In this document: piece by piece, positions 17,713-26,484 of the stretch | How the letters are laid out: each line of letters begins with the position of its first letter | How positions within the stretch are numbered: position 1 is the stretch's first letter | The notes under the pieces: generated by a model | Seen by the model: only the letters and a program-made list of their open reading frames with translations | Told to the model about the DNA's origin: nothing | The model's database searches: none | Translations under genes and position numbers: made by a program | NCBI GenBank assembly: GCA_041749475.1 | Contig: JBGTBD010000040.1 | Span: 1-64,000 of the forward strand | From: JBGTBD01 sp041749475 | GTDB taxonomy: Bacteria > Pseudomonadota > Alphaproteobacteria > Rickettsiales > UBA998 | Direction: 5' to 3' | DNA: 64,000 nt

Positions 17713-18189
17713 GTGCCACAGTTTGATACATCGACGTTCGCCTCCCAGCTCTTCTGGCTGGGAGTCACGTTCTTCCTGCTCTATATACTGATGAGCCGGC
17801 TGGCCCTGCCGCGCGTGCAGGAAGTGATGGAAAAGCGCCGTCACCGCATCGCGCAGGATCTGAGCAAGGCGGACGCCTTCTCCGATCAGGCCGAAGCCGC
17901 CCGCATGGAATATGAGCGCAACTACGCCGACTCGAAAGAGAAGGCGGCCCTCATCATCTCCGAGACGTCCATCAGCATGCGCAACTCCATCGAGGAGAAA
18001 CGCAAAGAGCTGGACCGCGAGTATCAGGACAAAGTGGAACAGGCGGTGCAGACCATCGCCGCCAAACGCGGTGTGATTCAGGGACAGTTGGAACAGGTGG
18101 CGCAGGACGTCACCCAGACCATCATCACCAAACTGGTCGGCGCGAAGGCGGATGACGCAGCTATTGCCGCTGCATTGAAAAAGAAATAA
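17713..18189 (+). CDS. atpF': F-type ATP synthase subunit b'
   Basis: A 158-residue peripheral-stalk subunit with GTG start. One N-terminal membrane helix (FWLGVTFFLLYILMSRLALP) is followed by a long charged coiled coil. It forms a heterodimer with subunit b, as in other alphaproteobacteria and in chloroplasts. It is 20 bases after atpE. Confidence 0.93.
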   Translation: MPQFDTSTFASQLFWLGVTFFLLYILMSRLALPRVQEVMEKRRHRIAQDLSKADAFSDQAEAARMEYERNYADSKEKAALIISETSISMRNSIEEKRKELDREYQDKVEQAVQTIAAKRGVIQGQLEQVAQDVTQTIITKLVGAKADDAAIAAALKKK

Positions 18190-18215
18190 GCCTGATAAGG
18201 GCAAGGAGAGTGGAT

Positions 18216-18698
18216 ATGTTCGAGGATCCGACATTTTGGGTGGCGATGGCTTTCGGGCTATTCGTCATTCTGACGTTCCGTCCCATTGGCCGCATCATCG
18301 GCAAGACGCTGGATGGCCGCATCCACCATATCGAAGCGGAACTGGCCGAAGCTGTACGCTTGCGTGAAGAAGCACAGGCCCTGCTCGCTGAATATCAGCG
18401 TAAGCAGACGGAAGTCGAAGCCGAAGCTGCCAGCATCTTGAAAGCCGCCCGTGAAGAAGCGCAAGCCTTGCAGATTCAGGCGCAGGAGCAATTGCAACAA
18501 GCCATCAATAACCGCGTCGCCCTCGCTGACCAGAAGATCGCGCAAGAAGAAGAAAAAGCGATTCAGGACGTGAAGAAACAGGTCGTGGACATCGCCATGA
18601 AAGCCGCCCGCGACGTCATCGCAGATAAGATGTCGGAAGAATCCGATGAGGCGTTGATTCAGTTAGCGCTGAAAGACATCCAGCGCATCGTGCATTAG
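18216..18698 (+). CDS. atpF: F-type ATP synthase subunit b
   Basis: A 160-residue peripheral-stalk subunit: one membrane helix (PTFWVAMAFGLFVILTF) and a coiled coil rich in Glu, Ala and Gln (RLREEAQALLAEYQRK). I use the ATG at 18216, which lies seven bases after AAGGAG; a GTG at 18210 is too close to that ribosome-binding site. It ends the Fo operon and is followed by a palindromic repeat. Confidence 0.93.
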   Translation: MFEDPTFWVAMAFGLFVILTFRPIGRIIGKTLDGRIHHIEAELAEAVRLREEAQALLAEYQRKQTEVEAEAASILKAAREEAQALQIQAQEQLQQAINNRVALADQKIAQEEEKAIQDVKKQVVDIAMKAARDVIADKMSEESDEALIQLALKDIQRIVH

Positions 18699-18731
18699 TC
18701 TTAGGGCGCGTAACTCCCACTATTATTGTGT

Positions 18732-18802
18732 CATTCCCGCGCAAGCGGGAATCCATCTATCCGGAGTCCGCTGTGCTATGGATTCCCGCTTGCGCGGGAA
18801 TG
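18732..18802. repeat. 71-bp palindromic repeat with perfect 25-base arms
   Basis: The arms 18732-18756 and 18778-18802 are exact inverted copies, and each arm is itself a small palindrome (CCCGCGCAAGCGGG). It can fold as one long hairpin or two short ones. It lies after atpF and could end or stabilise its transcript. The motif type is common between genes in proteobacteria. Confidence 0.85.
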
Positions 18803-18915
18803 GCGCTTGTATAACTGTTACAAAAAAGCGCATATAACCATATATATGCTCTTAAGAGTTGCAATAACTTAACGCTAAACTCGTTACCTTTTTCCGTAAT
18901 TGGTATTCTCATAAT

Positions 18916-19752
18916 ATGGGAATTGTCGCAAACGGAAGATGGATTGTAGGTGTAGGTTTGTTGACGGCGTGCCTGTCACCGTCCATCCCACACGCCGCTG
19001 CATGGACCCAGAAAGAGGATGACACGTTCCTCGCCTTCAACACCTTTTATTATCATACCAGCAAAAGCTTCGATCTCTCAGGTAATTCCCAACAGACTGA
19101 CCCCTTTACCAAGGTGGAATTGAACCCCTATTTCGAATACGGCCTCACCGACCGGTTGACGCTGGGTGCATCCCCCTTCCTGCAAGTCATCCGCCAGCGC
19201 TCCCGGGCGACGGGTGATTCGGAGAATAATATTGGCCTCGCGGAAGCGGAAATCTTCGCGCGGTGGAAGGTGTGGGAGCAGGGGGCATACGTCACCTCCC
19301 TGCAACCGCTGCTCAAACTACCAAGCCTCTATAGCGACCGCGACGGGCTGAAAGCCGGACGCAGCCAAATGGATGTGGAACTGAGCTGGATGAACGGCTA
19401 CGGCTTCGATCTCTATGGCGAACATCACTTCCTGATGGGCGATGTCTCCTACCGCCGCCGCCTCGGCGTGCTGGAGGATCAATTGAAATTGCATCTCGGC
19501 CTCGGCATCGGCCTGTCCGACACTTGGACAATGCTACCGCAACTCTATCAGACGATTCCCATCGGCACGTCCGCCAGCAATACGGTTTCGGTATCCGGGC
19601 AGAATGATTACAGCCTCACCAAGTTGCAACTCAGTGCCATCTATACACTGAACGACGCGACAAGCGTCGAGATCGGTGGCTTCGCGCATGTTGCGGGGAA
19701 AAGCACGGGGGAGGGCGGTGGCGCGCTGGTGTCGGTATGGAAGCGGTGGTAA
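18916..19752 (+). CDS. Predicted outer-membrane beta-barrel protein
   Basis: A 278-residue exported protein, signal peptide ending near HAAA (residue 29). Alternating polar and hydrophobic strands (FLAFNTFYYHTS, LTLGASPFLQVI, YGFDLYGEHHFLMGDVSYRRRL, LKLHLGLGIGLSD) and a C-terminal aromatic (VSVWKRW) fit an outer-membrane barrel of about 10-12 strands. It overlaps the start of the next gene by 16 bases, so it is translationally coupled to a membrane glycosyltransferase. I infer that it helps pass the polysaccharide made by that enzyme across the outer membrane; no sequence match to a known exporter was recognised. Confidence 0.65.
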   Translation: MGIVANGRWIVGVGLLTACLSPSIPHAAAWTQKEDDTFLAFNTFYYHTSKSFDLSGNSQQTDPFTKVELNPYFEYGLTDRLTLGASPFLQVIRQRSRATGDSENNIGLAEAEIFARWKVWEQGAYVTSLQPLLKLPSLYSDRDGLKAGRSQMDVELSWMNGYGFDLYGEHHFLMGDVSYRRRLGVLEDQLKLHLGLGIGLSDTWTMLPQLYQTIPIGTSASNTVSVSGQNDYSLTKLQLSAIYTLNDATSVEIGGFAHVAGKSTGEGGGALVSVWKRW

Positions 19753-21599
19753 ACGAAAAATCCCAGCCGTTGCTGGGTGAGATGTTGAAGGACGAAGGGC
19801 TGGTCAGTCATGAATCGCTGCAGAAAGCCTTAGAGCACCAAGGTAACACGAAAGACGCGCTGGGGCAGGTGCTCACGCATCTCGGCATAGTCAAGCCACT
19901 GGCGCTGACCCGCATCCTCGCCCGCCAGCAACAAAAGCCCTTCGCTGATTTGGTCGCCGAGCCTCCGGAGCACGCGTTACTCCATACCGACCAAATTCCC
20001 GCCTATATCCATCACCGCCTCCTGCCGTGGAAACGCGAAGGGGATACGGTCTGGGTGGCGATGGTGCAGGAATCACCCGCCGCGATTGCCTACGCCAAAA
20101 CACTCTTCGGCGACTACGTCCACATCGCTTTAACGACGTCCTACGATATGACGCATGCGCTGGAAAAATCCTGCGGTGCGGTGCTGGACGACCACGCACG
20201 CAATCACCTGTTCAACCTGGATCGTCTTGCATCCGCCCGCGCCGAGCAACGGCCCCTGCCGCTGGTGGTGCTGGCGAGTATCGTCGTCATATTATGGTTT
20301 TGTTTACATCCGGATGTGATGCCGTGGATCGTCGGCGTGGCGGACCTGCTGTTCATCGCCACCATCGGTATGAAATGCCTGCTTTTCCTCGCCGCGTACG
20401 GCATGCCGCGCATCACCACACCCAAGGATGGGCTGAAAGCACTGGAGGAGGCAACCCTCCCCGTCTTCACCATCCTCGTCCCGCTTTACAAGGAAGCCGA
20501 AAGCATCCCCCGCCTTGTGCAGGCATTGAAGCGGCTGGACTATCCGGCAACACGGCTCGACATCAAGCTGATCGTCGAGGAGGATGACGCGAACACACTG
20601 GCCGCCATCCACCGCGAAGCGCCGCCCGCCTGCTTCGAGATCATCCGTGTGCCATACTCCGAACCACGCACGAAACCCAAAGCCTGTAACTTCGCCCTGC
20701 AATTTGCCCGTGGGGAATTCATCACCATCTACGATGCGGAGGATGCCCCCGAACCGCAGCAACTGAAAAAAGCCGTCTACCAGTTCCGCACCTGCTCGCA
20801 CGATGTTGTCTGCCTGCAAGCGCGCCTCAACTATTATAACCGCCGCGAGAATCTACTGACCGCACTGTTCTCACTCGAATACGCGACGCTGTTCGATTTC
20901 CTGATTCCCGGCCTCTATCGTTTGCGCCTGCCCATCCCGCTCGGCGGAACCAGCAACCATTTCCGCACCCACATCCTCCGCCAGATAGGCGAGTGGGACC
21001 CGTATAACGTGACCGAGGACGCCGATCTCGGCATCCGCCTTGCCTCAAAGGGGTACAAAACCTTGCCGCTCGATTCGCTGACGCTCGAAGAAGCGCCCAT
21101 CACTCTCTGGGCATGGATGAAACAGCGCACGCGGTGGATCAAGGGCTATATGATCACCTGGCTGGTGGCGATGCGCCGCCCGGTGCAATTATTCCGCACA
21201 CTTGGCCCGTGGGGATTCCTGGGGTTTCAACTCTTCATCGGCGGTGCATCCTTCGTCTATCTCATCACACCCATATTATGGACGATGATGGTGCTCTGGG
21301 TGACGGGAATCGTCGATGCGGCCTATATGCCGCCTGCATGGGTACAGATGGCATGTCTGGGCGTGCTGGGGGCGGGGGTGGCCGTGCAATGGGCTATTGC
21401 CTGCTGGGTGGCCTCCATGCGGCTGTGGTGGGACGAATGGCTGGCCTTGCTGCTGTTTCCCTTATATTGGCTATTGCACTCGATCGCCTGCTATCGGGCG
21501 CTGTGGCAACTGCTGACGGCCCCGTTTTATTGGGAAAAGACCTCGCACGGGCTCACCCGCATGGTTCCGGGCCGTTTCGAGGCGGTTGATTTTGCTTGA
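19737..21599 (+). CDS. Membrane glycosyltransferase (GT2) with N-terminal MshEN domain
   Basis: A 620-residue polysaccharide synthase-like protein. Residues 12-35 and 41-64 are two 24-residue MshEN motifs of the form xLGxxLxxxG(L/I)VxxxxLxxxLxxQ, separated by five residues; in MshE this pair binds cyclic di-GMP. The first consensus Arg is Leu12 and Ala41 here. Two membrane helices follow (about 178-220), then a processive GT2 domain: ILVPLYKEAESIP, TIYDAEDAPEPQQ (DxD-like), VTEDADLGIRLA and the QxxRW-type RTRWIKGYM. Four further helices close the protein. The layout resembles NfrB-type enzymes, which pair with an outer-membrane partner; here that could be the overlapping upstream barrel. Confidence 0.85.
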   Translation: MEAVVNEKSQPLLGEMLKDEGLVSHESLQKALEHQGNTKDALGQVLTHLGIVKPLALTRILARQQQKPFADLVAEPPEHALLHTDQIPAYIHHRLLPWKREGDTVWVAMVQESPAAIAYAKTLFGDYVHIALTTSYDMTHALEKSCGAVLDDHARNHLFNLDRLASARAEQRPLPLVVLASIVVILWFCLHPDVMPWIVGVADLLFIATIGMKCLLFLAAYGMPRITTPKDGLKALEEATLPVFTILVPLYKEAESIPRLVQALKRLDYPATRLDIKLIVEEDDANTLAAIHREAPPACFEIIRVPYSEPRTKPKACNFALQFARGEFITIYDAEDAPEPQQLKKAVYQFRTCSHDVVCLQARLNYYNRRENLLTALFSLEYATLFDFLIPGLYRLRLPIPLGGTSNHFRTHILRQIGEWDPYNVTEDADLGIRLASKGYKTLPLDSLTLEEAPITLWAWMKQRTRWIKGYMITWLVAMRRPVQLFRTLGPWGFLGFQLFIGGASFVYLITPILWTMMVLWVTGIVDAAYMPPAWVQMACLGVLGAGVAVQWAIACWVASMRLWWDEWLALLLFPLYWLLHSIACYRALWQLLTAPFYWEKTSHGLTRMVPGRFEAVDFA

Positions 21600-21624
21600 C
21601 GGGCTGGGGTTCACCCGCTAAAAC
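21596..21624 (+). promoter_or_regulatory. Candidate sigma70 promoter for rpmJ
   Basis: TTGACG (21596-21601) and TAAAAC (21619-21624) are spaced by exactly 17 bases and overlap the stop codon of the glycosyltransferase gene. The predicted start would give a short leader before AGGGG and the rpmJ ATG at 21648. Confidence 0.45.
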
Positions 21625-21647
21625 ACCCGCTCTTTCAGGGGAATATT

Positions 21648-21773
21648 ATGAAAATTCTGAGTTCGCTAAAGTCCGCAAAAAAACGTGATAAGAATTGCCG
21701 CGTCGTTCGCCGCAAAGGTCGTATCTACGTGATTAACAAGACGAATCCCCGCTTCAAAGCGCGTCAGGGCTAA
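21648..21773 (+). CDS. rpmJ: Ribosomal protein bL36
   Basis: A 41-residue protein beginning MKILSSLKSAKKRDKNC and ending RFKARQG, which is bL36 of the large subunit. This is the form that usually lacks the full zinc ribbon (the B or C- form): only one Cys (Cys17) is present, and VVRRKGRIYVINKTNPRF matches the family core. AGGGG lies six bases before the ATG. It is a single small gene between a glycosyltransferase and a palindromic repeat. Confidence 0.95.
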   Translation: MKILSSLKSAKKRDKNCRVVRRKGRIYVINKTNPRFKARQG

Positions 21774-21859
21774 TTAGCTTTTAATCGTTGGTTACTAGGC
21801 TTTGGTCGTTAGCAATAGGATTGCTGCGTGACCCGCTATCCATTTTTCATTTTACATCT

Positions 21860-21958
21860 TCATACCAGCGAAAGCTGGTATCCAGCAGTTTTGTTCGCGA
21901 TGAAAAAGACTGCTATACAAGAGCATACAAAGCTGGATGCCAGCCTACGCTGGCATGA
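21860..21958. repeat. Imperfect palindromic repeat of about 99 bp
   Basis: The arms at about 21860-21886 and 21932-21958 are inverted copies with four mismatches in 27 bases (TACCAGCGAAAGCTGGTA on the left, GCCAGCCTACGCTGGC on the right). The mismatches are mostly compensated inside each arm, as expected for a repeat that keeps its fold. It belongs to a different family from 18732-18802. Confidence 0.75.
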
Positions 21959-21992
21959 CCATAAAAATGGGTAATTGAATATTTTGGTAAAT

Positions 21993-22385
21993 CTACTGAA
22001 CGTAGATATGCACTTCGTGATAGCGCAGTGCGGCGGAGCGTTCGTTGACGACGTTGATGCGCTCGCGCGGAACCCCCATTTTCGTCAGTGTCTGGATAAC
22101 GTTGCTGAGGTTACGTTTGGCCATATCCTCAGTCACGCTGCGGTTACTCGTGCCCGTGGGGACGAAGGAGACGACTTCCAGCAGCACGGTCGGCTTGATG
22201 GCGACGGCGCGGGAAACCGCATTGTAAAGCTGCTGCTCGAAATAGACCTTCCGCTGGTTGAAGCGGATCACCACCAGCGGAATATCCGCCGACGCGGAGG
22301 CGACAGGGGCTGTTTGCGCGAAGATGGGGCTGGCGGGAAGGGCGACGTTGATAATGGCCGCAAGTAGAAGAGGAAGTGTTTTCAT
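21993..22385 (-). CDS. Small exported protein with OmpA-like C-terminal features
   Basis: A 130-residue protein. I place the start at the ATG at 22385, which begins a clear signal peptide (MKTLPLLLAAIINVALPASPIFAQ); longer readings have no such start. The mature part (IRFNQRKVYFEQQLYNAVSRA ... NLSNVIQTLTKMGVPRERINVV) recalls the beta-alpha-beta pattern of OmpA-like peptidoglycan-binding domains (RxxxVxxxLxxxGVPxxRI), but it is shorter and the match is weak. It is divergent from the chemotaxis cluster. Confidence 0.55.
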   Translation of the reverse strand: MKTLPLLLAAIINVALPASPIFAQTAPVASASADIPLVVIRFNQRKVYFEQQLYNAVSRAVAIKPTVLLEVVSFVPTGTSNRSVTEDMAKRNLSNVIQTLTKMGVPRERINVVNERSAALRYHEVHIYVQ

Positions 22386-22619
22386 ATCATCGCTTATAAA
22401 GCTGACGGCATAAGGATGCAAAAAGAATTTAGTGGTAGGGGGACAATTCCTTTGCCCTGTGACGGATATGGGCAAGCAATCACAGGTTGCGCTATCTTCG
22501 TGTGAGTGTAAGTGGATCACAGAGAGCACACAACACCAAAAACTAAACCTATGCGTGTAATTCGCATTGAGCATATTGCTTTTTTATGCCATATTGCAGC
22601 CGGAAATGGGAAGGAACGC

Positions 22620-23738
22620 ATGCTCTCTACTCACCCGCTGACGCAGGAAGACTCAACCTTTGGTCGCAAAGAGTGGTCTATACCTATGGTTGTGAACAGT
22701 GAGCGTGCCCCTTCTTCTCAGGCGCATATCTGGATAGGGGCGAAAGCGCTTTCCACCATCGGCTCCTACCTGCCGGCCACGGCGACGTTGATTGAAGACA
22801 AGACGCGTCTCCTCTCCGATGAATTCCAGAAACTGGCCGAAGCCGCCTCGACTCAGGCCGCTCACGTGGAAGAAGTGGTGGAGGTGGCCAATACCATCCT
22901 GCTCGACGGGGCAGAGGTGGAGCTGACGGCGGCGCTTGACGTCATCCGCCGCAGTCTGCGGGAGGCGATCCTGAACATCCTCGAAGTTTCCAAGCTTGCC
23001 GTGTCGATGGCCGACCAGTTTGAGAGTGCGCTATCCGACCTGCGCCAGATTACCAGCTTCGTCAACACCATCCGCAAGATCACCCGCCAGACCAAGCTGT
23101 TGGCCCTGAACGCCAATATCGAGGCGGCCGCGGCGGGAGATGCGGGCAAAGGGTTCCGTGTCGTCGCCAATGAAGTGAAGGTATTGTCGCAGGAGATTTC
23201 TGAACTGGCGGAGCATATGGAGCGGTTGATATTCAACGTCAGCGAAAGCGTTAACCGCAGTTACAAAACTCTTTGCGAGGTTGCCGCCATCGACATGACC
23301 GAGAATATCCTGATTCAGGAAAAAGTCGGCAACATCATGAACGCCATCATCCACCAGAACGAAAAATTCTGCGGCGTGATGCAGAAGGCTGTCAACGATT
23401 CCCGCCACTCCGCCCGCGTCATCAGCGAGATGATCGTCGGCATGCAGTTTCAGGATTACGTGTCGCAGAATCTCGGCAATAGCGTCAACGTCCTGCTCGC
23501 CTTGGCAGATATGCTGGAGCAGGTGACGCATGAGCCAGTGGGTGCGCTCCCCTCAGGAAACGAAATGGGCAGGCGACTGTGGGAATTATTCCGACTGGGG
23601 GAGCTGCGCGGCAAATTCCTCGCAAGTCTGGAGGATGATGAACTCTTCGCCGAACTGGCGCAGGAACTCTGCGCTGAACTGGGACACACGGCCACCGTGA
23701 AGAGCGCAACACAACATGACGAGATCGAACTTTTTTAG
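22620..23738 (+). CDS. Soluble methyl-accepting chemotaxis-like protein
   Basis: A 372-residue cytoplasmic protein with a receptor signalling core. I use the ATG at 22620 with AAGGA five bases upstream. Residues around 160-190 carry the receptor hairpin tip, TKLLALNANIEAAAAGDAGKGFRVVANEVKVLS, but there is no membrane helix, HAMP or sensor domain. Further on, MIVGMQFQDYVSQNL resembles the FQD-containing helix found in CheZ-like and soluble receptor proteins. It opens the chemotaxis operon and is followed after 11 bases by a STAS gene. It may feed a cytoplasmic signal to CheA or act on CheY-P; both are inferences. Confidence 0.75.
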   Translation: MLSTHPLTQEDSTFGRKEWSIPMVVNSERAPSSQAHIWIGAKALSTIGSYLPATATLIEDKTRLLSDEFQKLAEAASTQAAHVEEVVEVANTILLDGAEVELTAALDVIRRSLREAILNILEVSKLAVSMADQFESALSDLRQITSFVNTIRKITRQTKLLALNANIEAAAAGDAGKGFRVVANEVKVLSQEISELAEHMERLIFNVSESVNRSYKTLCEVAAIDMTENILIQEKVGNIMNAIIHQNEKFCGVMQKAVNDSRHSARVISEMIVGMQFQDYVSQNLGNSVNVLLALADMLEQVTHEPVGALPSGNEMGRRLWELFRLGELRGKFLASLEDDELFAELAQELCAELGHTATVKSATQHDEIELF

Positions 23739-23749
23739 AGGAGGTAGCC

Positions 23750-24013
23750 TTGGAGACTATGCAGGAACGTCTGGACATACGTGATGCCCATGCTTTTCAG
23801 GATTTACTGATTCGCCTGATGGAAACGAATGCACCCGTGTGCGAGCTGGACGCTTCACGTATCAGCGCTATCACCACCCCGAACCTCCAACTGCTCATGG
23901 CCAGTCGCCGTGCACTTGCACGCACTGGCAGTCGTCTCACCATTGTCAACCCGTCTGAACCATTCCGTCAGGCCGCCTCACGACTGGGTCTGGAAGAATT
24001 ACTCGAACCCTAA
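23750..24013 (+). CDS. STAS domain protein in the chemotaxis operon
   Basis: An 87-residue single STAS domain. The TTG at 23750 is chosen because GAGGAGG lies five bases upstream; an ATG three codons on is the alternative. The usual DSSG phosphorylation site is replaced by SRISAITTPNLQLL, so phosphorylation would have to use Ser or Thr in ISAITT or be absent. It sits directly before cheY, and the cluster has a second, canonical STAS gene at its other end. Confidence 0.8.
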   Translation: METMQERLDIRDAHAFQDLLIRLMETNAPVCELDASRISAITTPNLQLLMASRRALARTGSRLTIVNPSEPFRQAASRLGLEELLEP

Positions 24014-24022
24014 GGAGCATCT

Positions 24023-24388
24023 ATGGCCAAACGTGCCATTTCAGTCGACGATTCCAAAACCATGCGCGACATGGTCTCCTATACGCTGACCCATGCGGGG
24101 TTCGACGTCATTCAGGCCGAGAACGGCGAGGAGGCGCTGAAACTGCTGGGGCAGGAGAAGGTCGACGTCGTCATCACCGACCTCAATATGCCGATCATGG
24201 ACGGCATCACCCTGATACGCAACCTGCGCGGCATGAGCGATTACAAATTTACCCCCATTCTGATGCTGACTACAGAATCGGACGGCAGCATGAAGGAACA
24301 GGGTAAATCCGCCGGGGCGACGGGTTGGATCGTCAAGCCCTTCAACCCGGAAAAGCTGGTCGAAGTCGTCCAGCGCGTCTGCGCGTGA
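24023..24388 (+). CDS. cheY: Chemotaxis response regulator CheY
   Basis: A 121-residue single receiver domain. The acidic pair is Asp9-Asp10, the phosphorylated residue is Asp53 (VVITDLNMPIMDG), and the conserved Thr and Lys lie in MLTTES and IVKPFNP. It takes phosphate from CheA and would control the motor or a downstream target. No flagellar genes are in the window. Confidence 0.95.
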   Translation: MAKRAISVDDSKTMRDMVSYTLTHAGFDVIQAENGEEALKLLGQEKVDVVITDLNMPIMDGITLIRNLRGMSDYKFTPILMLTTESDGSMKEQGKSAGATGWIVKPFNPEKLVEVVQRVCA

Positions 24389-24395
24389 GGGGCTG

Positions 24396-26474
24396 ATGCA
24401 ACTCGATCTCCAGCAATTCCGCGAGACGTATATACAGGAATGCACCGAACTCCTCATGGATATGGAGGAGAAGCTGCTCGAACTGGAAAAGGGCAACGAG
24501 GATATCGAGTTGCTACACGCCATCTTCCGCTGCATCCATTCGGTAAAAGGCGGCGCGGGAGCGTTCGGGCTGACGCAGATCGCGGAATTCACCCATGAAT
24601 TTGAATATCTGCTGGATGCGATGCGCAGTCACCAGATTCCCCTAACGCCGCAGCTGATAGAATTGCTCTTTCATGGCCATACCGTCGTGGAACGGATGGT
24701 GATGGCCGCGAAGCAGGGGCAGGAGGATCGGGGGGAGGACGTCGCGCCGTTGCTCGATGCCATCCGCGCCATCATCCGTCCTGGAGAGAAAGCATTGGTT
24801 GGTATGCCACTCACCGCATCGCCACGGGTGACGGGTAGGCAGCGCTATTATATCGTCTTCCGCCCCGCCCCGGCATTACTCCAGACCGGCAACGACCCAC
24901 TCTACATTTTCCGTGGGCTGGAAGCGCTGGGGGAGATGGCGGTGCAATGTGACGCGTCGGGGTTGCCGGAATTCACCGCTATCGACCCCGAGCAGTGCTA
25001 CCTCACATGGCATATCACGCTGGATACGGAAGCAGGCCGCGAAGCCATCGCCGCGCAGTTCGAATTCGTTGAGGATTGTGCGGATATTGCCATCACCGAA
25101 GCGTCCGACAAATCGGACAGTTCTATCACGAAGAATGACTGCATCTCACCCCAAGTGATGCATCCCACGCCATTCGCTTCTGCCCACCCCATACCCCCTG
25201 CGGCAGAAGCGGGGCGGGGTGGCGGCACACCTATCCCATCTCCCGCCGCCACCCCGTCGAGTCACCCCGGAAGCATCCGTGTCGATATCGAGAAAATTGA
25301 CCGTCTGGTGAATATGGTCGGCGAACTCGTCATCTCGCAAGGCATGCTGCAAATGCAGTCGCTGAGCCTGCCGCAGGATCATTACATCCTCATCGCCCAC
25401 GGTATCGAGACCCTGGCCCAGCACACGCGCGAATTACAGGAATCGGTGATGAGCGTCCGTATGCAGCCTGTCAAGAACCTCTTCTCCCGCATGCCACGCA
25501 CGGTGCGTGACGTGGCGCAGAAGATGGGCAAGAAGATGAAACTGGAGATGCACGGCGAGGCGACCGAGATTGACAAGACCATCATCGAACAACTCTCCGA
25601 CCCGCTGATGCACATGATACGCAACGCCGCCGACCACGGTATCGAGATGCCTGACATTCGTAGGGCTGCCGGCAAGCGGGAAGAGGGGACGATAGTTCTT
25701 TCCGCGCTGAACCACGGCGGGCGCATAGAGATCGTCATTGAAGACGACGGCGCGGGCATTAACCGCGAGAAGGTACAAAAACTCGCCATCGAAAAAGGCG
25801 TCATTTCCGCACAGGATAATCTGACGACACAGCAGGTGGACGAACTCATCTTCGCCCCCGGTTTCTCGACGGCGGATACCATATCGGACATCTCCGGACG
25901 CGGGGTGGGGATGGATGTGGTACGGCGTAATATCGAAGCCATCGGCGGCACGATCACCACCCAGAACATGCCGGGCAAAGGGGCGCGCTTCGCTATCTCG
26001 CTGCCGCTGACACTGGCCATCCTCGACGGAATGGCGGTGCGCTCGGGTGACGAGACCTACATCATCCCCATCGTCAATATCGTGGAAACACTACGGCCAA
26101 AAAAAGCGCAGGTGAACGCGCTCGGTACGGGGGTGGATGTCGTCAGCATCCGCGGGGAATATCTGCCGCTGGTCTATCTCGGCGATGTCTTCTCCATCAC
26201 CGGAACGATGCGTAACGCGTGGGAAGCGTTGATCGTCGTCGTTGAAACGGGGAAAGAAAAATATGGGATCGTGGTCGATGACCTGCTCGGCCAGCAACAA
26301 GTGGTCATCAAAAGCATCGAAGAGAATTCCGACCCCGTCGAAGGCATCTCCGGTGCAACGATATTGGGTGATGGAAAAGTCTCCATGATCCTCGACGTGC
26401 TGGCCATCTTCCGCATGGGCCGCCACACCGCCAATACGCATTCATTCACCCCCCCGTTACTTGCAACCGCATAA
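24396..26474 (+). CDS. cheA: Chemotaxis histidine kinase CheA
   Basis: A 692-residue CheA. The HPt domain has the phosphorylated His48 in RCIHSVKGGAGAFG. A domain at about 145-235 (RYYIVFRPAPALLQTGNDPLYI) replaces the classical P2. A Pro/Ala-rich linker (about 250-288) leads to P3 (VDIEKIDRLVNMVGELVIS), the ATPase P4 (MIRNAADHGIEMP, VIEDDGAGINREKV, SDISGRGVGMDVV) and the CheW-like P5. The linker DNA holds two consecutive inverted repeats (see 25176-25256). The gene is eight bases after cheY and 10 bases before the cheW start. Confidence 0.97.
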   Translation: MQLDLQQFRETYIQECTELLMDMEEKLLELEKGNEDIELLHAIFRCIHSVKGGAGAFGLTQIAEFTHEFEYLLDAMRSHQIPLTPQLIELLFHGHTVVERMVMAAKQGQEDRGEDVAPLLDAIRAIIRPGEKALVGMPLTASPRVTGRQRYYIVFRPAPALLQTGNDPLYIFRGLEALGEMAVQCDASGLPEFTAIDPEQCYLTWHITLDTEAGREAIAAQFEFVEDCADIAITEASDKSDSSITKNDCISPQVMHPTPFASAHPIPPAAEAGRGGGTPIPSPAATPSSHPGSIRVDIEKIDRLVNMVGELVISQGMLQMQSLSLPQDHYILIAHGIETLAQHTRELQESVMSVRMQPVKNLFSRMPRTVRDVAQKMGKKMKLEMHGEATEIDKTIIEQLSDPLMHMIRNAADHGIEMPDIRRAAGKREEGTIVLSALNHGGRIEIVIEDDGAGINREKVQKLAIEKGVISAQDNLTTQQVDELIFAPGFSTADTISDISGRGVGMDVVRRNIEAIGGTITTQNMPGKGARFAISLPLTLAILDGMAVRSGDETYIIPIVNIVETLRPKKAQVNALGTGVDVVSIRGEYLPLVYLGDVFSITGTMRNAWEALIVVVETGKEKYGIVVDDLLGQQQVVIKSIEENSDPVEGISGATILGDGKVSMILDVLAIFRMGRHTANTHSFTPPLLATA
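25176..25256. repeat. Two consecutive inverted repeats inside the cheA linker
   Basis: GCTTCTGCC (25176-25184) pairs with GGCAGAAGC (25202-25210), and CGGGGTGGCGGC (25215-25226) pairs with GCCGCCACCCCG (25245-25256). Both are perfect and lie in frame in the Pro/Ala-rich linker between the P2-like and P3 domains. Confidence 0.6.
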
Positions 26475-26484
26475 GGAGCAGCCG

